Below the pieces are notes generated by a model that was given only the letters and a program-made list of their open reading frames with translations, was not told the DNA's origin and searched no databases. A DNA stretch of 52,495 nucleotides from JBDNJM01 sp041687755 (GTDB lineage Bacteria; Planctomycetota; UBA1135; GCA-002686595). The DNA is taken from assembly GCA_041687755.1 (NCBI GenBank), contig JBDNJM010000155.1, positions 1-52,495 of the forward strand, given 5' to 3'. The translations under genes and the position numbers were made by a program. This document shows positions 25,529 through 32,958 of the stretch, one piece after another; the stretch's first letter is position 1, and every line of letters begins with the position of its first letter.

Positions 25529-27228
25529 TCGCCCTGTTCACTGCCCTGCCACTGCTGCTGCAGGAGCCCTTCACCGAGACCCGGCTCTCGATCCCCAAGG
25601 AGGGCGCCGGTCTCCTGCTGCGCGACCTGACCGGGGACGGCGCGCTCGACCTCGTGCGCGCCGACGCCCAGGGCCTGGCGCTGCTGCCGCTGGGGCCCGA
25701 CCGCCGCTACCCCGCCGGGCCCAGCGCTCGCCTGGCCTGGCCGGCCGGACGGGTGGGCTGGGAGCTCGCCGACCTCGACGGCGACGGCACGACCGAAGTG
25801 CTGTTCCTGACCGAGGACCGCGGCGTCCTGGTTCATCGCTTCGAGGCGGGCACCGGCTTCGACGAGGGCCAAACAATCCTCGAGCAGACCGCGCTCCTGC
25901 CCACCGGCGTCAGCCGCGTGCACTTCGTGCGCGACGTCGACGGCGACGGGCTCCAGGACCTGGTGCTGCCCGGCTCCGGCTCCCACCGCGTGTTCCGCGC
26001 CCGCGGCACGGACTGGGCCCCGCCGATCGAGGTGGCGTTCGAGCTGCGCTCGAGCCTGCAGGCCGGCGACCCCGAGCGCCTCGACTCGAGCTTCGGCCAA
26101 CAGGTCCGCGTGCCCTGGTTCCGCATCGAGGACGTGGACGGCGACGGCTCTGAGGACCTCGTCTCCGAGACGAGCGAGCGGATCGCCTTCCACCTCGCGG
26201 CCCCCGAGCTCTCGAGCGAACCCACCTGGACGCTCGACCTCGAAGCCCTGCGCGCCGAACTCCCCCAGCGCACCGAGATCGACTTCGACAACCTGCTGTC
26301 CATGCTCGACCAGCGCGTGACCTGGCAGGTGTCCGACATCGACGGCGAGGCGCCCGACGACCTGGTCGTGCAGCTGGGCTCCAAGCTACGCATCTACCTC
26401 GGCGGCGCACGCACCGGCCCCCAGGGCACGCCCGACCAGGTGCTCAAGGCCAGCGGCAACGTGCTGCTCACCTTCCTGCGCCCCACCCGTGACGACGCCC
26501 TGCCCGACCTGCAGATCCTGCGCGCCGAGCGCATCCCCGTCTCGCGCGTGATCCGCTCGCTGCTGTTCGCCAGCGACCTGGACTTCGACATCTTCACCTA
26601 CGGCAACGAGGCCGGCACCTTCAGCCGCAAGCCCACCCGCCGCAACCGCATCACGCTCAAGATCCCGCGCCTGGTCGACTTCATGGACGAGTCCGACGAC
26701 GGCTTCGCGGCCGAGCTCGAGGACCAGTTCGACCTGCCGACCCTCCGCTTTCCCCGCGTTCCCGGATCTCCCGCAGCCGGCGACGACGTCCTGGACCTCC
26801 TCGACGGCGAGCTCGTCGTGTTCGAGGCCTGCGCCCCGGAGCCCTCGTTCCTCGAGAGCCTCGAAGACGCCGAGGAGTTCGAGCCGGGCCGCTTCGTCGA
26901 GGGCGTGTTCCTGCGCGAGTTTGACACCCAAGCCGACGGCGCCTCCCGGACCCTCGACTTCGGCGATCTCGAGACCTTCGACTTCGCCCCCTCGGCCGTC
27001 CTGCGCCAGTCCACCCAGGGCCAAGAGCCTGCGCGCCGCCATCCGCTCGCCGTCGAACCCGACGACGTGCACGACCTCCTCGTCCGCGACCTAGACGGCG
27101 ACGGTACCTCGGACGCGATCGTCGTCGGCGAAACGGACGACACGTGGGTCCTGCAGTTCCTCGTGTCCAACGCGACCGAGGAACCAGCGCCCGCCTCGGG
27201 CTCGCCCCAGACCCCCCAGGGCGGCTGA
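25525..27228 (+). CDS. Secreted FG-GAP/VCBS repeat protein, second copy
   Basis: The 567-residue product starts with a short signal (MIALFTALPLLLQ) and has the same kind of repeats as its neighbour: LRDLTGDGALDLVRA, ADLDGDGTTEVLFL, RDVDGDGLQDLVLP, EDVDGDGSEDLVSE and, near the end, RDLDGDGTSDAIVV. It differs in its C-terminal third, which is acidic and carries a long insertion without repeats. The pair probably arose by duplication. It is the last gene of the operon; fragments of a dead selenoprotein copy start right after its stop. Confidence 0.87.
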   Translation: MIALFTALPLLLQEPFTETRLSIPKEGAGLLLRDLTGDGALDLVRADAQGLALLPLGPDRRYPAGPSARLAWPAGRVGWELADLDGDGTTEVLFLTEDRGVLVHRFEAGTGFDEGQTILEQTALLPTGVSRVHFVRDVDGDGLQDLVLPGSGSHRVFRARGTDWAPPIEVAFELRSSLQAGDPERLDSSFGQQVRVPWFRIEDVDGDGSEDLVSETSERIAFHLAAPELSSEPTWTLDLEALRAELPQRTEIDFDNLLSMLDQRVTWQVSDIDGEAPDDLVVQLGSKLRIYLGGARTGPQGTPDQVLKASGNVLLTFLRPTRDDALPDLQILRAERIPVSRVIRSLLFASDLDFDIFTYGNEAGTFSRKPTRRNRITLKIPRLVDFMDESDDGFAAELEDQFDLPTLRFPRVPGSPAAGDDVLDLLDGELVVFEACAPEPSFLESLEDAEEFEPGRFVEGVFLREFDTQADGASRTLDFGDLETFDFAPSAVLRQSTQGQEPARRHPLAVEPDDVHDLLVRDLDGDGTSDAIVVGETDDTWVLQFLVSNATEEPAPASGSPQTPQGG

Positions 27229-27236
27229 CCCGCGGG

Positions 27237-27373
27237 AGCGCGGCCGCGATGACCGACTTGGGGAACTGTGTATCGCGGTCGAGTGCGAAAGCCGCCCGCG
27301 CTCCGCTCATGTGAAGCTCGGCTGTACCGTCCAGGGGCTCTATGGTCGCACGGGCCAGGGTGGCGGCGCCTCG
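27237..27373 (-). pseudogene. Fragment of a second double-Sec lipoprotein gene
   Basis: On the minus strand this reads GAATLARATIEPLDGTAELH and on through a stretch matching SGARAVFELE and TKSVVAAAI of the intact gene at 30308-30838. The DNA aligns with 30588-30720 over about 137 bp. The fragment begins exactly at the Sec codon and the IS256 left end follows, so the CGA seen at that position is a junction and not a mutated codon. The part encoding the second domain is missing. Confidence 0.75.
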
Positions 27374-28178
27374 AGGTCTGACCGGAAGCTGTGGACGGTG
27401 AGCTGAGAGGAAACGCGACGTACCCCTGGTGTTGAGCATCACACCGACACCCAAGCCCCCACGACGGGGGAAGGACACGCCGCATGAAGCAGCCTAGCGC
27501 TCCGATCGCATCCCAGCGAGTCGCCCCGACTCCCGACCTGTTGCAGCAGATCCTCAGGGACGGGGCCAGGAAGATGCGGGCCCAGGCCCTCCAGGCCGAG
27601 GTCGCCGAGTGCATCGACGCCCATGCCGATCAGCTGGACGAGGACGGGCGGCGGCTCGTCCTCCGCAACGGTACCTGTCCCGAGCGCACAATCCAGACCG
27701 CCCTGGGTAGCATCCCAGTCGCTCGACCTCGTGTGGACGACCGGCGGCTAGACGAGGACGGGGGCCGGATTCATTTCACGAGCAAGATCCTGCCCCCGTA
27801 CTCCGTCGCTCGAAGACGATCGAGGAACTGATCCCATGGCTGTACCTGCGCGGGACTCGACCGGTGACTTCGGCGAGGCGCTGAGCGACCTCCTGGGTGA
27901 GGGAGCCCCTGGACTCTCGGCCTCGACCGTCGTGCGCCTGAAGCAGGCGTGGGCGGAGGAGCATCAGGCCTGGAGCAAGCGCGACCTCGATGGCAAGCAC
28001 TACGTCTACCTCTGGGCGGACGGGATCCACTCGAACGTGCGGCTGACCGACGAACGCGCCTGCATGCTGGTGATCATGGGCGCGACCGCCGACGGCACGA
28101 AGGCGCTCGTCGCGGTCCACGACGGCGAACGTGAGAGCGAGCAGTCCTGGACCGAGGTCCTGGTCAACCTCAAGTCGC
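27374..28178 (+). mobile_element. IS256-family insertion sequence, broken
   Basis: The left end (GAGGTCTGACCGGAAGCTGT, 27374-27393) resembles IS256-type termini. The transposase starts at 27484 (KQPSAPIASQRVAPTPDLLQ). Its parts lie in three frames: to ILPPY near 27800, then LRRSKTIEELIPWLYLRG, then STGDFGEALSDLL through YVYLWADGIHSNVRL and LVIMGATADGTKALVAV to NLKSR at 28178. Two single-base deletions separate the frames. The C-terminal half, including the later catalytic acidic residues, and the right end are gone, so it is inactive. It sits inside a selenoprotein gene copy. Confidence 0.85.
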
Positions 28179-28201
28179 GCGCCTCAGGCACCGCCTTCGG
28201 T
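28179..28201 (-). pseudogene. Sec-codon segment of the disrupted selenoprotein copy
   Basis: These 23 bases are identical to 30714-30736 of the intact gene and on the minus strand encode TEGGA-UGA-GA. They directly follow the truncated IS256 transposase, on the other side from 27237-27373. The two pieces together bracket the insertion. Beyond 28201 the similarity ends. Confidence 0.65.
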
Positions 28202-28302
28202 TCTTGTGCTCCGCTGTCAGGCGGCGACGGGGGAGCCGACAATCGAGGCGCAACGGCCGGCTCAGTGGTTGAGAGACAAATGTTCAGAGTCGACAAGAAC
28301 CG
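28198..28302. repeat. 105-bp segment bounded by 10-bp inverted repeats
   Basis: CGGTTCTTGT (28198-28207) and ACAAGAACCG (28293-28302) are perfect inverted repeats around about 85 bp without a gene. It may be a small non-autonomous element or the end of the neighbouring IS debris. The stretch 28303-28440 that follows shows no gene. Confidence 0.3.
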
Positions 28303-28440
28303 GTGAGTGGACGAGCCCCCACACATCGCGCACTGCCCGACACCCGAGCCCGGCCACTCAACGCCTGGTAAGGTGCTTGGGAATCCGAGGCCAATGGGCC
28401 CCTCAAGGACGACCATTCCCTGCCGCGCGAGCTGCCGACT

Positions 28441-28806
28441 TTTGTACGAGCTGCGAAGCGCTTCGGCTTTCAGCTTGGCCTTCTTGGCCTGCTTCTCGAT
28501 CGCGTAGAGCTCGCCGATGCGTCGGATCGCACCGGCGGAGAGGTCTGGTTCAGTCGCCTCCGCATCGATGAATTTGCGGCGCACAGGGGCCCAGCAGGCC
28601 ACTTCCGTGGCCAGTCCTGGACCGAAGAGCACGTCGTATCCCGGGTACCCGTCGGCGTGGACATAGCCCTGATACCCCGTCAGCACCGCGACGGGATCGT
28701 CGTTCGCGCGGGACTCGGTGAATCGATAGGCGTGCAGGCCCTCGAGATCCCGGTAGATCCAGGCGTAGCCTTTTCGGCTGCCGCCGGTACTGCCGCGCGC
28801 GATGGT
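28441..28806 (-). mobile_element. IS66-family transposase fragment
   Basis: On the minus strand the frame reads YAWIYRDLEGLHAYRFTESR, then GYQGYVHADGYPGYDVLF, VACWAPVRRKFIDAE and AIRRIGELYAIEKQAKKAKL. This is the central DDE region of IS66 transposases (the AD-x-YPGY and CWAH-RRKF motifs, here CWAPVRRKF). Both the N-terminal helical part and the C-terminal part are missing. It points against the DUF481 gene downstream on the plus strand. Confidence 0.75.
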
Positions 28807-28957
28807 CACGAGTGCCGACACCCATCCGTGCCTCCGATCTTTCGAGACCGGCCGCGCCCTCCGAACGCCCCTGGAACCGCCCACGGCCATTAGCGATGCT
28901 CTCGCGCGCGGGTCCACCGGCCCACGCCATCGCCCCCGAGCCGTCCCGCCGATCCCC

Positions 28958-30142
28958 ATGTCCCTCGCTCCCCGTCAGCCGTCCCGCCGCGACCGCACCA
29001 GGAGGGCCGCAAGCGCCGCAGTGCTCGCCACCCTGCTCCAAGCCTGCGCCGGCCTGCCCTCGCTCCCCCGCACGCCCGACCTCTCCGACGGCGGCGACGA
29101 CATCCTCTCGCTTCCCGCGGCGACCGAGCCCGTCCCACAGGGAGCCGGGGCCGTGCCCCTCGACGACGGCGCGGACTGGATCCAGCTCAAGTCCGGCGAG
29201 TGGTTGCGCGGCCAGCTCCTGCGGATCCGCGACGGGCTGCTCGAGTTCGACAGCGACGAGCTCGGAGAGCGCTCCTTCGATACGGCGAAGGTCAGCCAGA
29301 TCCGCACGGCCAGCCCGCAAATCGTCGTGACGCCCGACTCCAAGTCGCTGCGCGGCAAGCTCGCGCTCCAAGGCGACCAGGTCTGGGTCGCGGGCGAGCA
29401 GACGGTGCAGCTTGGCCGGGAGGACATCTTCGCCTCGCTCGCGTTCGACGGCGTGAACCCCGTCGACTGGGCCGGGAAGCTCACCCTGGGCGCCACCCTG
29501 CGCAGCGGGAACACGAGCCAGAACGACTTCACGGCCTTCGCCGAGCTAGTGCGGGAGACCGCGCGGACGCGCTGGATCAGCAGCTACAACGGCACCCTTA
29601 GCGAGGCCCAGAGCGTCGAGACGAACAACAACCACCGGCTGCGCTCGGCCTACGACCTGTCCGTGACGCGGCGCCTGTTCCTGACCCTGCCGAAGGTCGA
29701 GGCCTACGTCGACCGGTTCCAGAACCTCGAGTACCGCCTGACGGCCTCGCTGCCCATCGGCTACGAGCTGCTGGACACCGCCAGGCACGATTGGCGCGTC
29801 AGCCTCGGCCCCGCCTACCAGCTCACGCAGTTCGACACCGTCCTCGCGGGCCAGGACCAGCAGGACGGCACGTTCGCCGCGACGGTCTCGAGCCAGTACG
29901 CCTGGGACGTGACCGACAGCGTCGACTTCGAGTTCGACTACGCGATCACCACGCCCCTGCCCGACACCGAGGAGTACAACCACAACCTCGTCCTACGGGT
30001 GTCCGTCGACCTAGTCGCGAACCTGCAGCTGGACATAGCCTTCGTGTGGGACCGGGTCAACGCACCGATCTCGGACGGCGGCGGCGTCCTGCCCGAGCCC
30101 GACGACTACCGCACGACGATCGGGCTCGGTTGGAGCTTCTGA
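28958..30142 (+). CDS. DUF481 outer-membrane beta-barrel protein
   Basis: The 394-residue protein has a basic N-terminus and a possible lipoprotein signal (AAVLATLLQACAGLP). The first third (about 65-155) holds an SH3-like, LysM-free part with DWIQLKSGEWLRGQLLRIRD. The rest is a DUF481 barrel with alternating beta strands (LTLGATLRSGNTSQNDFTAF, RLTASLPIGYELL, VSLGPAYQLTQFDTV, YRTTIGLGWSF), ending in a C-terminal phenylalanine as in outer-membrane proteins. The ATG at 28958 is the first sensible start; earlier in-frame codons run into IS debris. Function is unknown; DUF481 proteins are salt-induced outer-membrane barrels in other bacteria. Confidence 0.82.
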   Translation: MSLAPRQPSRRDRTRRAASAAVLATLLQACAGLPSLPRTPDLSDGGDDILSLPAATEPVPQGAGAVPLDDGADWIQLKSGEWLRGQLLRIRDGLLEFDSDELGERSFDTAKVSQIRTASPQIVVTPDSKSLRGKLALQGDQVWVAGEQTVQLGREDIFASLAFDGVNPVDWAGKLTLGATLRSGNTSQNDFTAFAELVRETARTRWISSYNGTLSEAQSVETNNNHRLRSAYDLSVTRRLFLTLPKVEAYVDRFQNLEYRLTASLPIGYELLDTARHDWRVSLGPAYQLTQFDTVLAGQDQQDGTFAATVSSQYAWDVTDSVDFEFDYAITTPLPDTEEYNHNLVLRVSVDLVANLQLDIAFVWDRVNAPISDGGGVLPEPDDYRTTIGLGWSF

Positions 30143-30215
30143 AGAGCCTCGCGCGAAGTCGCCACAAGCTGGCGCAAGCGAGGTCGGAGCGGTCGCCGAT
30201 GGAGCAGACATGCGA

Positions 30216-30260
30216 GCGCGCCGCTGCACCTCGTTCGGTCCTGAGGTGGCAGCGGCGCGC
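30216..30260. terminator. 17-bp hairpin between convergent genes
   Basis: GCGCGCCGCTGCACCTC (30216-30232) pairs with 30243-30260 apart from one bulged G; the loop is GTTCGGTCCT. It lies between the DUF481 gene and the double-Sec gene, which converge here, and could act in both directions. No T-run follows on either strand. Confidence 0.6.
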
Positions 30261-30307
30261 TGAAGTCTTAGGCCAGGCAGCACGCGCGCCTGAGCCCTGC
30301 GAGTCGG

Positions 30308-30838
30308 TCAGGCCTGCGCCGGCGCCAGCTCCACCTTCGTGAACTCGACCTCCTGCTCCTCCAAGGCCGCCTTCACGGCGTCGAGGTCGAGCTCGCCGCC
30401 CTCGTCCACGAGGATCTCGATGGAGTCCTCGAAGTACACGTCACTGGCACCACTGTCGAGCAAGGCCGCACGGACCTCGCCTGCAGTGTTCGCTCACGTG
30501 ACTCCGGCATCAACGAGGTACATCTGCCCCACGTCGCGCTGGGGCATCGCCTCGAGCGAGACCAGGGTCAGGCCCTGCTCCTTGATCGCGGCCGCGACGA
30601 CCGACTTCGTGAAGAGCGCATCGGGTTCGAGCTCGAACACCGCTCGCGCCCCGCTCATGTGGAGCTCGGCAATACCGTCCAGGGATTCCATGGCCGCACG
30701 GGCCAGGGTGGCGGCGCCTCAGGCACCGCCTTCGGTCTCGACGACGTAGAGCATGTCCTTTGACCCGTCGAGGCTGACGGAGCCGCAGGACGCGAGCAGG
30801 CAGCCCGCGAGGAGGAGGGAGGAAGTGCGTCGAATCAT
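30308..30838 (-). CDS. Lipoprotein selenoprotein with two HMA-like domains (Sec40, Sec115)
   Basis: The frame has two internal TGA codons (30719-30721 and 30494-30496) and runs to TGA 30308-30310, giving 176 residues. The signal MIRRTSSLLLAGCLLASC ends in a lipobox (Cys18). Domain 1 (about 30-101) reads MLYVVETEGGAUGAATLARA then MESLDGIAELHMSGARAVFE. Domain 2 (about 105-172) reads QMYLVDAGVTUANTAGEVRA then ALLDSGASDVYFEDS. Both have the beta-alpha-beta-beta-alpha-beta order of HMA domains, with Sec where the first metal cysteine should be; no second cysteine is present. Each UGA is followed by a SECIS-like hairpin at the right distance. The codons after each UGA stay coding, and the domain similarity crosses both. 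Likely location is the periplasm. Role in soft-metal or selenium handling is inference. Confidence 0.8.
30460..30480 (-). promoter_or_regulatory. SECIS-like hairpin after the second UGA (Sec115)
   Basis: On the minus strand GCGAGG-U-CC pairs with GG-CCUUGC around loop GUGC: eight pairs (one G-U) with a single bulged U. A bulged U plus a GU in the apical loop is the pattern recognised by SelB in E. coli. The loop starts 22 nt after the UGA. Confidence 0.7.
30688..30708 (-). promoter_or_regulatory. SECIS-like hairpin after the first UGA (Sec40)
   Basis: On the minus strand TGG-C-CC pairs with GG-CCA around loop GUGC, leaving one bulged C; two further C-G pairs lie outside a C/U mismatch. The loop starts 19 nt after the UGA. 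The core CCGUGCGG is the same as in the hairpin after the second UGA. Confidence 0.6.
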
Positions 30839-31036
30839 GCTTGGCAGAGAGTCAGGGGGAAGCGGGCAGGCAAAGGGCAGCCCGCGATCTACGTGGACGG
30901 GAGCGGAGTCCGTAGCAGAACTTCCCCCATTCTTGGCCGCGTGGCGCGCCCGGGACGGCCCGGGCTCGGGGGCAGGCACAGATCGAGCCCAGGCCCCTAG
31001 CCAGGCCCCTGGCCGCACCCTCCGACGCCGCACCGG

Positions 31037-32740
31037 TCAGAACGAGCCGATCACGAGGTCCAGGGCGTTCGTGCCGACGAGCTGCAGACCGTCCCAGCTG
31101 GCTCCCTGCACGGAGACCCCGATGCCCACGAGTGCGCAGTCGCTGGGGATTCCGACCTCGATCGGACCCGAACCGGGCTGCGCCAGCTTCGTGAACAGAA
31201 GCTGGCCGAGGTCGACGAGCAGCGTGCCGCCCGGGATCGGCTGGTTCGCGGGCGCGGTGGAGAAGATCCCCACGTCGAGCAGCGAGCCGGGCACGAAGCT
31301 CGCGTGGTCGATCTCCGCCTGCCAGACCGCGCCGATCAGGGGCGGGGCCTGGCTCGCGAACACGTCGGGGTTCGGCGGCGCGCCGGGGCGCACGTCGACG
31401 CTCGCCGCTTGCTCGTCCAGGCAGAAGAACGAGAACGTGGCACCGTTGCCGGTGTCGGGGATGTTCATGCCCGGAGCACCGATCACCACGTCCGCTCGGC
31501 CGTCGCCGTTCGAGTCCGGGGTGATCAGCACGGAGCGCCCGAAGTACTCGTGGAAGTCGAACCCCGGTAGGAAGTCCGCGGGCCTCTCGTAGGCGCGGAG
31601 CAGCATCCCGCTCGCGCCGCTGTACAGATAGACGCGGCCCTTGTCGTACTGGCTCTGGTACCGCTCGTAGGGCGCGCCCACGAGCAGGTCCGGCGTGCCG
31701 TCGCCGTCGACGTCGCCCGAAGCATCGACCGCGAAGCCGAACTGCATCCCCACCTGCGTCGAGGGCGGCATGAGCGTCTTGATCAAGACGCCGTCGACGC
31801 ATGAGAAAACGGGCGCGCGGTTGTTGCCGGGCGCGCCGACCAAGAGCTCTCCGAGACCGTCACCGTTCAAGTCTTCGACTCCCGCGAGTTCGCGCGCCCA
31901 GCTCCCGCCCCCGGCCGAGTAGGGCGACGGGATCGCCCGGATCAGGCCCCCGCTTGCGCTGCTGTAGACATGGACGACGCCGCTCCCGCCCGGCCCGGAG
32001 CTGCCCGAGCCACCCCCGACAGCGATGTCCTCGAGACCGTCGCCGTCGACGTCCGGCAGGCTGGCGACGGACTTGCCGAAGCCGATCGCGCTCGCAGGCC
32101 CCCCCGACAGGCTGAAGGTGTGGAGCAGCGTCCCGCTCGCGCCGCTGTACAGGTAGGCGTAGCCGGGATACAGGATGGACGAGTACTGCGCTCCAGGTTG
32201 TCCGACCACGAGGTCTCCGAACCCGTCGCCATCCACGTCCTCAAGTCCGGCGACGGCGGCCCCGAACTCGTAGAGCTCAGGACCCGGCGCGCTGAGCGTG
32301 GCCCAGAGCTGGGGCGTCCCACCGAGCACGCGCCGGTACAGGAACACCGCCCCCCCGCCCGGCCCCCCGCCCGGCCCCCCGGGCGCGCCGACCGCGAAGT
32401 CCTCGACCCCGTCCCCGTCGATGTCCGGAACACCGTCGATGCCGCGCCCGAAGTCGGCGTTGCTCCCGAACGGCGTGTTGGAGAGCGTGGCCTGCTTCTG
32501 CCCGGTCAGCCCATCCACCACGTGGACATCGTCGTAGTAGGCCGGCTCGGACACGAGCAGGTCGTGGCGACCCGTCCCGTCGTCGAGCGCCGCCAGCTCG
32601 TCGCCGTAGTACCCCGAATAGCCCAGGAACCCGAGGTAGGGCGCCTCGGAGATCATTGTGCCGCCCTGCCCGAGAGCCGTAGACGAGAGGCAGAAGGACG
32701 CGAGCGCGAGAGCGAGGGCGCTGGGAACGGTGGACTTCAT
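31037..32740 (-). CDS. Secreted FG-GAP (integrin-like) beta-propeller protein
   Basis: The 567-residue product has a Sec signal (STVPSALALALASFCLSSTALG). The main part is a seven-bladed FG-GAP propeller: GVPDIDGDGVEDFAVGAPGG, LEDVDGDGFGDLVVGQPG, LPDVDGDGLEDIAVGGGSG, VEDLNGDGLGELLVGAPG, SGDVDGDGTPDLLVGAP and PDSNGDGRADVVIGAPG. The C-terminal 130 residues differ from the other secreted proteins here and form a separate beta domain (IPGGTLLVDLGQLLFTKLAQ; DCALVGIGVSVQGASWDGLQ), found at the ends of many planctomycete exported proteins. ATG 32738-32740 gives a clean signal; longer frames do not. Probably calcium-dependent and surface-exposed. Confidence 0.87.
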   Translation of the reverse strand: MKSTVPSALALALASFCLSSTALGQGGTMISEAPYLGFLGYSGYYGDELAALDDGTGRHDLLVSEPAYYDDVHVVDGLTGQKQATLSNTPFGSNADFGRGIDGVPDIDGDGVEDFAVGAPGGPGGGPGGGAVFLYRRVLGGTPQLWATLSAPGPELYEFGAAVAGLEDVDGDGFGDLVVGQPGAQYSSILYPGYAYLYSGASGTLLHTFSLSGGPASAIGFGKSVASLPDVDGDGLEDIAVGGGSGSSGPGGSGVVHVYSSASGGLIRAIPSPYSAGGGSWARELAGVEDLNGDGLGELLVGAPGNNRAPVFSCVDGVLIKTLMPPSTQVGMQFGFAVDASGDVDGDGTPDLLVGAPYERYQSQYDKGRVYLYSGASGMLLRAYERPADFLPGFDFHEYFGRSVLITPDSNGDGRADVVIGAPGMNIPDTGNGATFSFFCLDEQAASVDVRPGAPPNPDVFASQAPPLIGAVWQAEIDHASFVPGSLLDVGIFSTAPANQPIPGGTLLVDLGQLLFTKLAQPGSGPIEVGIPSDCALVGIGVSVQGASWDGLQLVGTNALDLVIGSF

Positions 32741-32946
32741 GCAGGAAGATCGGAGTGAGTCGATCAAGCGAACAGGATTCTGAGCAGAAACCTCTGAGCG
32801 GACACCAAGGATAGTCCCTAGCCGCGTTTCAGGCCGGAACGACAGCACTGAAGGGCACCCGCGGTCGCTAGATGGGTCTCGGGGCCTTCCCGAACGCGCC
32901 CGGCTCGGACGGACGCCCCCTGCGCGTTGTGGCGGACAGGTTCGCG

Positions 32947-32952
32947 TATCGT
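32947..32952 (+). promoter_or_regulatory. TATCGT -10 box, leaderless-type
   Basis: TATCGT ends 6 nt before the ATG at 32959. An upstream in-frame ATG at 32872 is disfavoured by this and by the signal peptide. Confidence 0.5.
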
Positions 32953-32958
32953 CCGGGG

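Noticed and set aside
27371..27376. CGA in place of the Sec UGA in the selenoprotein fragment, as if Sec had mutated to Arg
   Set aside because: The similarity to the intact gene ends two bases into that codon and the IS256 end begins there, so the codon is a junction product. The missing base is on the far side of the IS.
28303..28700. Plus-strand frame reading LKDDHSLPRELPTF and onward
   Set aside because: Most of it is antisense to the IS66 transposase fragment, which has clear family motifs on the minus strand.
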